Of a DNA stretch of 64,000 bases, positions 36,358 to 44,750 are shown piece by piece (the stretch's first letter is position 1; each line of letters starts with the position of its first letter). The notes under the pieces were generated by a model. It was not told the origin of the DNA, searched no databases, and saw nothing but the letters and a program-made list of their open reading frames with translations. Both the position numbers and the translations under genes were made by a program. The DNA comes from Shewanella piezotolerans WP3 (GTDB lineage Bacteria; Pseudomonadota; Gammaproteobacteria; Enterobacterales; Shewanellaceae). The stretch is from contig NC_011566.1 of NCBI RefSeq assembly GCF_000014885.1, forward strand, positions 3,019,501 through 3,083,500, read 5' to 3'.

Positions 36358-37500
36358 TTAACGTGACTTTAGCCATGCTAGCTTTGCTTGATAACGCTGC
36401 TGGTTCTTGGGCAAGTCCGTATAATCGAGTGCTTTGCGCAGGGCTTTTTTGGCCAGCTCCGGTTCATCAAGTTTAAAATGTACCTTTGCTAATTCAAAAT
36501 ACGCTCTATGAAAGTAATATGTGTTATCAATAAATTTGTTTAGGTACACTTTGGCACTTAGGTAGTCTGCAGCGGCTATCGAATCTTGTGCCACTAAATA
36601 CCATTTATAAGGGCTGGAATCATCTAATTCAAGTAATTGTTTTTTCACTGCTAAGGCTTCAACTATGCGACCTTGGCGAACCAGTAAATAATGATAATTA
36701 CTCAACAAAGTCACTTTATCTTCTGAAACCTCTAATCCGTATCGATACAAGTTCTCAGCAGTTTGTACATCCCCTAATCGTCGTAAAACAACCGCCAACA
36801 TATTAATAGATGGCGCATATACCTTGCTAAAAGATAAACTTTTCTTAAGCAATAAATAGGCTAGTGGTAAGTCATCACTGAACAATGCATCCGCAGCTAA
36901 ATTTCGATATAGCATCGCGAAAAACTCATCAGTATCGATCATTTTCCCACCTCTGTCATAACGATTAGGAAAGTAGTCAATTACTACGCTTTTGCGACCT
37001 GAAAACAAAGTGCTGCTTTCATTATTATTAGTCTCATAAAGGAATGATCTAACATGATCTGACGTGACAGAGTATCGGTCTGTTACATCAAGTAAAACAG
37101 GCATAGTATGTAAGAGTTGAAATGATATATCGACTTGAAACTCACTGGCAATTGCATAGGTTAAAAGAGCCAAAGACATACAGTTACCTTGGTTGAGCTC
37201 AAGCGCCTCTGCAGCACTGTAGTTTTTGCCTTCATAGTTAAAGTTGACTAAGCGTTTTTCAAGAAAATACTTCACCTGTTGAAACGGAAGTAATGTGTTG
37301 ACGTCACTTTGTAGTTGAAAGCGCTTAAACTCCGCAACTTGCTCAGCAGTTAAAGAAATTAAGCTTTCTGGTTCAGGGATTTCATAATCGCCGACATCCG
37401 CTTCATACGCTAATATTGGCATCTGAGCAGGCTGTTTAGTCGGAACAGGCACTGTCTGGCAACCGCTAATAATAAAACATACTAACAATAAGTACTTCAT
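36358..37500 (-). CDS. TPR lipoprotein with a transglutaminase-like N-terminal region
   Basis: A 380-residue lipoprotein: MKYLLLVCFIISGC gives Cys14. Residues about 80-160 resemble a transglutaminase-like cysteine-peptidase core (ALELNQGNCMSLALLTYAIA, with the Cys at the start of a helix, then VTSDHVRSFLYE as possible His strand). Residues about 190-375 form TPR-type helical repeats (LAYLLLKKSLSFSKVYAPSINML, AENLYRYGLEVSEDK, AYFELAKVHFKLDEPELAKKAL). ATG 37500 follows GGA at 5 bases; an upstream ATG at 37509 is less likely. It lies 80 bp after the kinase/phosphatase gene and could share its transcript. Function unknown. Confidence 0.7.
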   Translation of the reverse strand: MKYLLLVCFIISGCQTVPVPTKQPAQMPILAYEADVGDYEIPEPESLISLTAEQVAEFKRFQLQSDVNTLLPFQQVKYFLEKRLVNFNYEGKNYSAAEALELNQGNCMSLALLTYAIASEFQVDISFQLLHTMPVLLDVTDRYSVTSDHVRSFLYETNNNESSTLFSGRKSVVIDYFPNRYDRGGKMIDTDEFFAMLYRNLAADALFSDDLPLAYLLLKKSLSFSKVYAPSINMLAVVLRRLGDVQTAENLYRYGLEVSEDKVTLLSNYHYLLVRQGRIVEALAVKKQLLELDDSSPYKWYLVAQDSIAAADYLSAKVYLNKFIDNTYYFHRAYFELAKVHFKLDEPELAKKALRKALDYTDLPKNQQRYQAKLAWLKSR

Positions 37501-37580
37501 AATTTCCATTTACATTGTTATGTCCATATATTCAAAGATATACCAAGCAGATACTAACTACAACAGTACGATAAACAACC

Positions 37581-39425
37581 TCAAAATAGAGCAAGTAGCA
37601 CGACTGCTAACCCAAGAAATACGCTCAATGAGCGCCAAAATAGTAGCGGGTTACGTTCTATTAATGCAGGTTTAGCCATCGAACGTTGCCATGTGTTTAC
37701 CGGTTCAGTCATTTCAAAGAGCCATTCACTGCAGTCTGCTTGGCGTTGTTGAGGTGTCACACTAAGCGCCTTTTTAAGAGCATCATCCATCCAGATGGGG
37801 ATCAAAGGGTTAATCTGATAACTTGGAATATACTCAAGCCTTACAAAATCTAATTTGGATTTGCAGGCCTGCTGCTTACCATTAAAAGGTAACTGACCCG
37901 TTAGCATTTCAAAAGCGATGACGGCAATAGAGTAGAGGTCAGTGCTTTGAGTCACTTGATAACCAAGAATACTTTCTGGCGCAGAGTAATCGGCTGTTCC
38001 TAATAATTGGTCTCGCTCAAGAGGGCTGGAGATCTCAGCAATCCCTTTAATGAAGCACGAGCCAAAATCAATGATTTTAAGCTGGCCATCTTTGGTCAAT
38101 ATCAAGTTGTCAGGTTTTAGATCTTGATGCAAAGTTTCTTTACGGTGAAACGCTCTCACTCCAATTTCCAATTGTTTTAACAGAGCCAACACCTCTTGTA
38201 TATCTGGCGTCGGGTTATGCTTTATCCATTGGCTTAACAATTGCCCATCGAGGTATTCCGTTAAATAATAAAGCGCAGATTTTTGTTTATCACGCTCAGC
38301 GATTGAAACCACATAGGGACTATTAATTCGTTTTCCTATCCAACTTTCTAATAAAAAGCGTTCTATATAAGCTGCATCATCTAGATAGTTAACTGAAGGC
38401 GTTTTCATACAGAGTAAATCATCTTGCTGATTGCTGACTAGATAGACTTGGCTTCTTTCGCTTTGATGCAAAACATCTACCACTGTATATCCGTCGAGCT
38501 TCATGCCAACACTTAATGGCGGTGGAAAAGGCAACCTAGACAAATGCTGATACACTTCATCAATAGTTTGCTCTGGTAAGGAGTCAATACATAGTAACTG
38601 ACAACTAACATTGTCTTGGGAACCAGAATTGAGGGCTGAATCGACTAATTCATGGCAAAATCTATCACACTTTTCGTCAGTGGAATGCTTGCTGGAACGA
38701 CTACTTTGTTGAGTTTGACTAAATAGCGCTAATTTCTGCTCTACTTCAAAGTCTGTTACTACATCATGCACACCGTCAGTCGTTAGCAGATATAAGTCCC
38801 CCTCCTCTAGCGCTAACATACGATAGTCCACCTCAACATTGACATCTAACCCCAGAGCTCGGGCAAGATAACGCTGATTATTTCCTACTATACTGGTGTG
38901 ATCTTGACTTAGCTTGTCCAATGTACCATTACGGTAGCGGTAAACTCTTGAATCACCCACATGAAAAAGATGCATATGACGTGATTTAAAAACCAATGCA
39001 CTTAAGGTGCAGACGTAGCCTCTGCGAGCATCTCGATAATCTTGTCCCAACCCATAAAGCCAACGATTCAGCGCTGTTAATACTTGAGTACTTGATTTCT
39101 GTACTGACCAGAGATCCGGTGTTGAGTAATAGTCAGCAAGAAAATTGCTTATGCTGATAGCGGATGCCGCTGCGCCTGCCTCAGCAGTACTCACCCCATC
39201 ACTGATAGCTGCAACAACGCCCTTCGTCGTTAACATTAGACCACTGGGAATACGGATCCCAATGGCATCTTCATTGGCCGTTTTAACGCCTTTATCAGAA
39301 TACTGACCAGCCTTAATGACTAAACAGTGCTTTGGCTTGTGGCCTTCAATATCATGACTCGTTGTCAATGATGATATTGTGTCATTTAAGTCATTCTCAA
39401 CCATAACCTTTGCAATCATACTCAC
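37581..39425 (-). CDS. Fused PP2C phosphatase / Ser-Thr protein kinase
   Basis: A 614-residue signalling protein. Residues about 30-270 form a PP2C-type phosphatase: NEDAIGIRIP, VAAISDGVSTAEAGAAAS, FHVGDSRVYRYR and DNVSCQLL carry the metal-binding acids. Residues about 305-570 form a kinase: catalytic loop HQDLKPDNLIL (Gln replaces the usual Arg of HRD), DFGSCF and GTADYSAPESILG; the glycine loop is poor. A C-terminal membrane helix (SLSVFLGLAVVLLALF) anchors it. It begins at GTG 39425 (ATG 39419 possible), 10 bp after the nitrate transporter gene. Similar fusions stand beside assimilatory nitrate genes in other Gammaproteobacteria, so nitrate-linked control is inferred. Confidence 0.88.
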   Translation of the reverse strand: MSMIAKVMVENDLNDTISSLTTSHDIEGHKPKHCLVIKAGQYSDKGVKTANEDAIGIRIPSGLMLTTKGVVAAISDGVSTAEAGAAASAISISNFLADYYSTPDLWSVQKSSTQVLTALNRWLYGLGQDYRDARRGYVCTLSALVFKSRHMHLFHVGDSRVYRYRNGTLDKLSQDHTSIVGNNQRYLARALGLDVNVEVDYRMLALEEGDLYLLTTDGVHDVVTDFEVEQKLALFSQTQQSSRSSKHSTDEKCDRFCHELVDSALNSGSQDNVSCQLLCIDSLPEQTIDEVYQHLSRLPFPPPLSVGMKLDGYTVVDVLHQSERSQVYLVSNQQDDLLCMKTPSVNYLDDAAYIERFLLESWIGKRINSPYVVSIAERDKQKSALYYLTEYLDGQLLSQWIKHNPTPDIQEVLALLKQLEIGVRAFHRKETLHQDLKPDNLILTKDGQLKIIDFGSCFIKGIAEISSPLERDQLLGTADYSAPESILGYQVTQSTDLYSIAVIAFEMLTGQLPFNGKQQACKSKLDFVRLEYIPSYQINPLIPIWMDDALKKALSVTPQQRQADCSEWLFEMTEPVNTWQRSMAKPALIERNPLLFWRSLSVFLGLAVVLLALF

Positions 39426-39435
39426 CGTTCCCCTT

Positions 39436-40917
39436 CTAATTCACGCTTATTAGGGTTACTTCCCCCTTTTCGTTCACTTCGGCAATATGGCCTTTTGGCT
39501 CCGTCATTAAAAACACGGTTAAAAAGCCAACTAGAGCACTCACCGCAATAACATAGAAAAAGGTTTGCGTAGATACCATAGAGTAAACAGTCAAGAAAAA
39601 TACAGCGCCAACATTACCGTAAGCGCCCGTCATGCCAGCGATCTGTCCAGTTAAACGACGCTTAATTAGCGGTACAGCTGCAAATACAGCCCCCTCACCT
39701 CCTTGTACAAAGAAAGAACATGCCATTACCATAATAATGGCAAAGGGTAGCGCCCAAGTTGCATTAATTTGCGCCACACCAAAATATCCAATTGCTAGCC
39801 CAGCAGTTAATATCAGCAAGGTAGATTTACGACCAAAACGGTCACTAAGCCACCCCCCTCCAGGTCGGGACATTAAGTTCATAAAAGCATATGAGGATGC
39901 GACTAAACCAGCCTGAGCTAATCCTAAACCGAATGTTTCAGCGAAAAAAAGAGGTAACATTGACACCACTGCCAACTCTGAACCAAATGTAGAGAAGTAC
40001 AGAACATTAAGAACCGCTACCTGCTTAAACTCGTAGCGTTCAAATTCAGGAACCATCCCCGCAAACACTTGCTTATTAACTTGATAGGTTTGATAAATAT
40101 CGACGATTAAAACTAAGCAAAGTAGCGCATAGATACCATAAACGACTTGATGACTAAACATGCTAACTCCCGCAGGAGATAGCTTCCAACCAAGCAGTGC
40201 GAGCGTGGCGTACATGGGTAATTTCATCACCAATAAAAGTACAAAATCGCCTTTACTGGTTACTTCAAGTGCACCTGCTTTTTTGGGTTTGAAATAAGTT
40301 GATCCTTTAGGCGTATCTGTCACATTGAAATAGTAAATAAATGCAAAAGCTAAACTCAACAATCCAGTTAAAGCAATAGCATAGCGCCAACCGTCAGCAC
40401 CACCAAATGCAAGTGCAACTGCGGGCAGAGTAAAAGCTGCGGCGGCAGAGCCAAAGTTCCCCCAGCCACCATATATCCCCTCAGCAGTGCCTAACTCTTT
40501 TGCCGGAAACCACTCACTCACAATACGAATGCCAACCACAAAACCAGCACCGATAAACCCAAGTAAGAATCGCGCTAGCGCCAACTGCTCAAACGTTGTC
40601 CCGAGTGCAAACATAAAGCACGGAATGGAGCAAATCCCCAACAGCAAAGAGTAAACAAGTCTTGGTCCATACTTATCAGTGACCATGCCTATCAGCACTC
40701 GTGCGGGAATGGTTAACGCTACATTAAGAATTAGCAGAGTTTTTATCTGTGATTGACTCAAACCAATACTTTCTGCAATAACGCTTAACAGAGGAGCGGC
40801 ATTAAACCAAACCATAAAGGTGATAAAAAACGCCATCCAGCTCAAGTGCATCACTTTCATCTTTCCTGAAAAAGAAAAAAGGTTAAATCCAGCCTCAGCT
40901 GTATTCTTGCTAGTCAT
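39436..40917 (-). CDS. Nitrate/nitrite transporter, MFS (NarK/NasA type)
   Basis: Major-facilitator permease of the nitrate/nitrite porter family, 493 residues with twelve helices. Landmarks include MAFFITFMVWFNAAPLL in helix 1, RFLLGFIGAGFVVGIRIVSEWFP (nitrate signature region) and GGWLSDRFGRKSTLLIL between helices 8 and 9. In this locus it should bring nitrate into the cell for NasA. ATG 40917 is chosen because GGAG stands 6 to 7 bases ahead; the frame runs on into nirD. Confidence 0.92.
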   Translation of the reverse strand: MTSKNTAEAGFNLFSFSGKMKVMHLSWMAFFITFMVWFNAAPLLSVIAESIGLSQSQIKTLLILNVALTIPARVLIGMVTDKYGPRLVYSLLLGICSIPCFMFALGTTFEQLALARFLLGFIGAGFVVGIRIVSEWFPAKELGTAEGIYGGWGNFGSAAAAFTLPAVALAFGGADGWRYAIALTGLLSLAFAFIYYFNVTDTPKGSTYFKPKKAGALEVTSKGDFVLLLVMKLPMYATLALLGWKLSPAGVSMFSHQVVYGIYALLCLVLIVDIYQTYQVNKQVFAGMVPEFERYEFKQVAVLNVLYFSTFGSELAVVSMLPLFFAETFGLGLAQAGLVASSYAFMNLMSRPGGGWLSDRFGRKSTLLILTAGLAIGYFGVAQINATWALPFAIIMVMACSFFVQGGEGAVFAAVPLIKRRLTGQIAGMTGAYGNVGAVFFLTVYSMVSTQTFFYVIAVSALVGFLTVFLMTEPKGHIAEVNEKGEVTLISVN

Positions 40918-40933
40918 ACTTTTCTCCTCATCC

Positions 40934-41260
40934 TTAAGCAAGTAATCGCGCTAAAATTTTGCCCGATTGACGTTTTATCTCATAAGTGTCAACGCTAAGT
41001 GTTTCATTTTCTAGACAACGACCTGTTGTTAAGCTGTAGTGCTGTTTATGCAGCGGCGATGCAACAAATAGCTCATTCTCAAATTCACACAGTAGGCCGC
41101 GTGAAAGCACACTCACCCCCGTTGCTGGATCGACATTATCAATCGCATAAATGCCAGCATCTCCAAGATGGAAAATCGCCACGGCTTTACCTGCTACCCA
41201 TGCAGCAATACCTCTTTTTGAAGGTAATGCTTGTTCATCACAAATAGTTACCCAATTCAT
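40934..41260 (-). CDS. nirD: Nitrite reductase (NADH) small subunit
   Basis: A 108-residue Rieske-fold protein that lacks the cluster ligands, as expected of NirD, the small partner of NirB. The blocks GIAAWVAGKAVAIFHLGDAGIYAIDN and SRGLLCEFENELFVASPLHKQ are typical. ATG overlaps the nirB stop by 4 bp (ATGA), so synthesis is coupled to NirB. Confidence 0.93.
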   Translation of the reverse strand: MNWVTICDEQALPSKRGIAAWVAGKAVAIFHLGDAGIYAIDNVDPATGVSVLSRGLLCEFENELFVASPLHKQHYSLTTGRCLENETLSVDTYEIKRQSGKILARLLA

Positions 41261-43887
41261 ACCAACGCCTCCTCTTCATCCAACTGCGTAATTGCGATAT
41301 CGCCTAGCGTCGATAGCTTGTGATTAACCGCACTAAATGTTTCTACTTCAGAACTAATGGGGAACTTTTGCGAGCGTTGATATTGATACTGCTTCGTATC
41401 AATTAGAGGTGCGTCTTTAGGGTTGATAAATTCGCTGAATCGCTGCAAGAACACATCATCTTGCAAACTGGTTTTCCATTCGCATTGATAATTGGCGGCG
41501 ACTTTATGCATCTGGCTTTCTAACTCATCTGCTAGGCCTAAAGAGTTTTCAATCACTACAGATTGCAAATATTCAAGTCCGCCAGCTAATGACTCAAGCC
41601 ACACTGATGTGCGCTGAAGTCGCGCAGCAGTTTTGCTGTAGAACATCAGTATTCTGTCAATATAACTAACAAGTTGTTCGGTAGAGAGATCGGTAGCAAA
41701 TAGATCGCCATGTCTAGGTCTCATCCCGCCATTACCGCAAACAAAGAGGTTCCAGCCCTTTTCTGTAGCAATAACACCAATATCTTTACTCTGCGCTTCA
41801 GCACATTCTCGAGTACAGCCTGACACTGCAAATTTTATCTTGTGAGGTGACCTAAGGCCTTTGTATCGATTTTCTAACGCAATCGCTAACCCTACAGAGT
41901 CTTGTACACCGTATCGGCACCAGGTATTACCTACACAAGATTTAACGGTGCGTAGTGATTTACCATAGGCGTGTCCGGTCTCAAAACCTTCAGCTATCAG
42001 TTCTGACCAAATGGCAGGTAAATCAGACAGTGCAGCACCAAACATATCGATACGCTGGCCACCCGTAATTTTGGTGTATAGGTCATATCGTTTGGCGATT
42101 TGGCCCATGGCAATCAGTTTATCAGGGGTGATCTCTCCACCAGCAACTCTCGGAACCACAGAATAGCTGCCGTCCTTTTGCAGGTTACCTAAATAAGCAT
42201 CATTGCTATCTTGAAGAGCAACATGGTTTTCATTGAGCACATATTCATTTTCCAAAGTGGCAAAAATAGAAGCGGCAACAGGTTTACAGATATCACAGCC
42301 TAGCGCTAATTCAGAAGAGCCATTTTTGGCATGGAGCTGATAAAGTTGCTCGAAATCATTTATATTTTCCACTTGGCACAGATGAAACAACGCTTGGCGA
42401 TCATAGTCAAAGTGGCAGCAGATCCCTGACTCCGTTTCTAGTCCTTGTGCCTGCATAGTTTCATCAATGATCTGCTGCACAACAGCAGCGCAGCCTCCGC
42501 AACCAGATGCCGCTTTGGTACAACTTTTAATCTCAGCTAGTTGGTGATTTCCGGCAACAACTTGTTCAACGATATCAGCTTTTGTTACTTGATGGCATGA
42601 ACAAACAATAGCGTTGTCCTTTAGTGCTAGTGGCGCAGAATCATCAGCCATTAGCAATGTGACGGCAGGCTCCTCTAACGCGTCTCCCGATAAGTATTGG
42701 CTAAGCAGGTTGGGATATTCGTCAACATTTCCCACCAGTACAGCCCCCCGCAGGTATTCTCCAGTTTCATCAAGCCACAGTTTTTTATAAACGCCTGCTT
42801 GTACATCACTGAGTTCAACATACTGCGCGTTATCAAAACCACGGCTTGCCCCAATAGATGCCACATCGACCCCAAGCAGTTTTAGCTTAGTGCTCATGTC
42901 TGCACCGGTGAACCTTAACGCCTCAGTAGTCGGCGAGACTATCGAATTATCAAGTAGATGCTTAGCTATTTGAGACACTGCGACTTTGGCCATTTGATAG
43001 CCTGGTGCCACTAAGCCGAAGATCTGTTGTTGCCATAGGGCACACTCTCCAATGGCGTAAACATCCTTGGCTGATGTACGGCAACAGTCATCTATGACTA
43101 TACCGCCGCGTTCACCAATACTTATGTCGCTCGCTCTAGCTAATGCATCTTGAGGACGGATCCCTGCGGAAAATACAATCATATCCGTTTCTAACCAACT
43201 GCCATCACTGAAATTAAGTCGATGCTGCGCTCGCTCACCATCAACTATCTCTTGTGTTGCTTTGCTCAAATGCACTCCAAGCCCTAACGCTTCAATTTTT
43301 TGCTTTAATAGCTCACCACCTCTGTCATTCAATTGCACTGACATCAACTGCGGCGCAAACTCAACCACATGAGTATCAAGCCCTAAAGCACTCAGTGCAT
43401 TGGCAGCCTCTAGTCCCAGTAATCCACCACCAATAACGACACCAGACTTGGCCGTAGTTGCGGCTTGCTCAATAGCTTCTAGGTCATCAATAGTGCGATA
43501 AACTAAACAATCACGGCGGTCATTACCCTTTATCGGTGGTACGAAAGGAAAAGAGCCTGTCGCCAATACAAGCGTGTCATATAAGACTGTCTCGCCATTC
43601 ACGGTGAGTTGTTTCTTATGCTGGTCAATATTGTTGACCTGTTGCCCTAGGTGTAGCACAACACCTTGGGCGGCATAGTCAGCCTGAGTTGCTAACATAA
43701 GGCTATCGGCACTACTTGATTCAAAATACTTTGACAGTTGAACCCTATCGTATGCAGGCAAACTCTCTGCACCAAAAACCGTAACGTCATAATGTCGATT
43801 AAGCTGTTGCTCACATAATTGCTCCACAAAATGATGGCCAACCATGCCATTTCCCACTATGACTAATTTGGGTTTATCTACTCTCAT
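41257..43887 (-). CDS. nirB: Assimilatory nitrite reductase (NADH) large subunit
   Basis: Cytoplasmic sirohaem enzyme that reduces nitrite to ammonium with NADH; 876 residues. The N-terminal FAD/NAD domains show VIVGNGMVGHHFVEQL and GVVIGGGLLGLEAANAL. A BFD-type [2Fe-2S] domain (CSCHQVTKADIVEQ ... SGCGGC) lies near 430-485, and the sulfite/nitrite-reductase domain has SCVGNTWCRYG and SGCTRECAEAQSKD for the [4Fe-4S]-sirohaem centre. AGGGG stands before ATG 43887. Expression is likely controlled by a sigma-54 promoter and a NasT-responsive attenuator in the leader. Confidence 0.96.
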   Translation of the reverse strand: MRVDKPKLVIVGNGMVGHHFVEQLCEQQLNRHYDVTVFGAESLPAYDRVQLSKYFESSSADSLMLATQADYAAQGVVLHLGQQVNNIDQHKKQLTVNGETVLYDTLVLATGSFPFVPPIKGNDRRDCLVYRTIDDLEAIEQAATTAKSGVVIGGGLLGLEAANALSALGLDTHVVEFAPQLMSVQLNDRGGELLKQKIEALGLGVHLSKATQEIVDGERAQHRLNFSDGSWLETDMIVFSAGIRPQDALARASDISIGERGGIVIDDCCRTSAKDVYAIGECALWQQQIFGLVAPGYQMAKVAVSQIAKHLLDNSIVSPTTEALRFTGADMSTKLKLLGVDVASIGASRGFDNAQYVELSDVQAGVYKKLWLDETGEYLRGAVLVGNVDEYPNLLSQYLSGDALEEPAVTLLMADDSAPLALKDNAIVCSCHQVTKADIVEQVVAGNHQLAEIKSCTKAASGCGGCAAVVQQIIDETMQAQGLETESGICCHFDYDRQALFHLCQVENINDFEQLYQLHAKNGSSELALGCDICKPVAASIFATLENEYVLNENHVALQDSNDAYLGNLQKDGSYSVVPRVAGGEITPDKLIAMGQIAKRYDLYTKITGGQRIDMFGAALSDLPAIWSELIAEGFETGHAYGKSLRTVKSCVGNTWCRYGVQDSVGLAIALENRYKGLRSPHKIKFAVSGCTRECAEAQSKDIGVIATEKGWNLFVCGNGGMRPRHGDLFATDLSTEQLVSYIDRILMFYSKTAARLQRTSVWLESLAGGLEYLQSVVIENSLGLADELESQMHKVAANYQCEWKTSLQDDVFLQRFSEFINPKDAPLIDTKQYQYQRSQKFPISSEVETFSAVNHKLSTLGDIAITQLDEEEALV

Positions 43888-43926
43888 ACTTTGCCCCTTT
43901 TGTGTCTTATACTATTTATTTCAAAC

Positions 43927-43964
43927 AAAAAGGCGCCAATCTCCCGATGGGAGATGGCGCCTTT
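43927..43964 (-). terminator. Leader attenuator terminator upstream of nirB
   Basis: The minus strand folds into a long intrinsic terminator: AAAGGCGCCATCTCCC (plus 43949-43964), loop ATC, then the complementary arm ending GGCGCCTTTTTG with one bulged T. It lies 40 bases before the nirB ATG and downstream of the sigma-54 promoter, so most transcripts should stop here unless antiterminated. Confidence 0.85.
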
Positions 43965-43968
43965 GCCA
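43955..43968 (-). promoter_or_regulatory. ANTAR-type hexaloop hairpin (NasT target)
   Basis: On the minus strand TGGC - AAAGGC - GCCA makes a 4-bp stem with a six-base loop having A at position 1 and G at position 4, the signature of ANTAR RNA targets. It shares ten bases with the 5' arm of the terminator at 43927-43964, so forming one excludes the other. The companion first hairpin of the usual pair was not identified with confidence. Confidence 0.6.
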
Positions 43969-44033
43969 GAAATTCAAATTGTTTAAAGCGATTAATAACG
44001 GACAAAAACCGCTGCTTAGTTACTCATAAAAGT

Positions 44034-44049
44034 AGCGAAGACTGTGCCA
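44034..44049 (-). promoter_or_regulatory. Sigma-54 promoter for nirBD-transporter-kinase
   Basis: TGGCAC (plus 44044-44049), five bases, TCGCT (plus 44034-44038), on the minus strand: GG-N10-GC spacing with a perfect -24 element. Transcription would begin near 44022, giving a leader of about 135 bases that contains the NasT-type attenuator. Confidence 0.7.
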
Positions 44050-44153
44050 GTATTCACCGCCAATCAATAAACCTGCAATACATTGATTTTATTTATCTAT
44101 TAGATAAATTTACGTTAAAAGTTACTTTTCTTTACGTTCCCAGTGGTATCGTT

Positions 44154-44170
44154 TGCACCAATATGGTTAG
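44154..44170. promoter_or_regulatory. Candidate NtrC-binding site
   Basis: TGCACCAATATGGTTAG matches the NtrC operator TGCACCA-N3-TGGTGCA at 11 of 14 fixed positions. It is about 105 bp upstream of the nirB sigma-54 element, a normal enhancer distance. Confidence 0.5.
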
Positions 44171-44177
44171 CAACTGA

Positions 44178-44750
44178 TTATTTATGTGCATAAGAACCTT
44201 GCGAAATTTTTCCAATTACGGCGGCACTGTCAGGCAAACTAACGCCTTCATCCATAGCAAGCTTCTGAATAACCTTATGGGCCTGTTGCTCCGATAATCC
44301 CGATTGCTGTAAATCACGCTTAGCCAGTTGAATCCGTTTTTCGTCCTCGATTCGGCATTCAAGTTTCGCTAATTTAGTATGCAAACGGTTAGCCGTTTTA
44401 AAACGGACTTGCGCCAGTTCCCTTACTTTTGAAAGGCGAGAGTAATCAAATTGTTGTGGTACAAAAGTAACCCGACCACAATGCAACAAGGTTGATAATT
44501 GCGACGGTTCAATACTTGTCGCTGTGATAATTAACGGTACAGGTGCAAATATCATCAGCCTTTCAACAAACTGCAAATGCAAAGCAGTGATAGTGTCAAC
44601 GACCATAAGCACGATATCTGTGGCATTGTTAAGTTCGAAACGTTCGAATTCAGATATTGATTTAAAGCTAACTAAGTCAAAATCATGACTCTTGGCAGCT
44701 TCATTCAGCCCGCGATTTTCTTTTACCTCAACCAGACTTACTAAGCGCAT
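44178..44750 (-). CDS. nasT: ANTAR-domain antitermination regulator
   Basis: A 190-residue response-regulator-like protein with a degenerate receiver (about 1-120: TDIVLMVVDTITALHLQ, no typical acidic pocket) and a C-terminal ANTAR RNA-binding domain (KRIQLAKRDLQQSGLSEQQAHKVIQKLAMDEGVSLPDSA). It should bind the nirB leader hairpin and prevent termination when nitrate is present. Normally NasS holds NasT inactive; no nasS is adjacent, so its partner is unclear. It overlaps the previous gene by 10 bp. Confidence 0.88.
   Translation of the reverse strand: MRLVSLVEVKENRGLNEAAKSHDFDLVSFKSISEFERFELNNATDIVLMVVDTITALHLQFVERLMIFAPVPLIITATSIEPSQLSTLLHCGRVTFVPQQFDYSRLSKVRELAQVRFKTANRLHTKLAKLECRIEDEKRIQLAKRDLQQSGLSEQQAHKVIQKLAMDEGVSLPDSAAVIGKISQGSYAHK

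Noticed and set aside
43844..44177. Plus-strand ORFs across the nirB leader
   Set aside because: They read through the terminator hairpin on the antisense strand; the region is explained by the promoter and leader of nirB.
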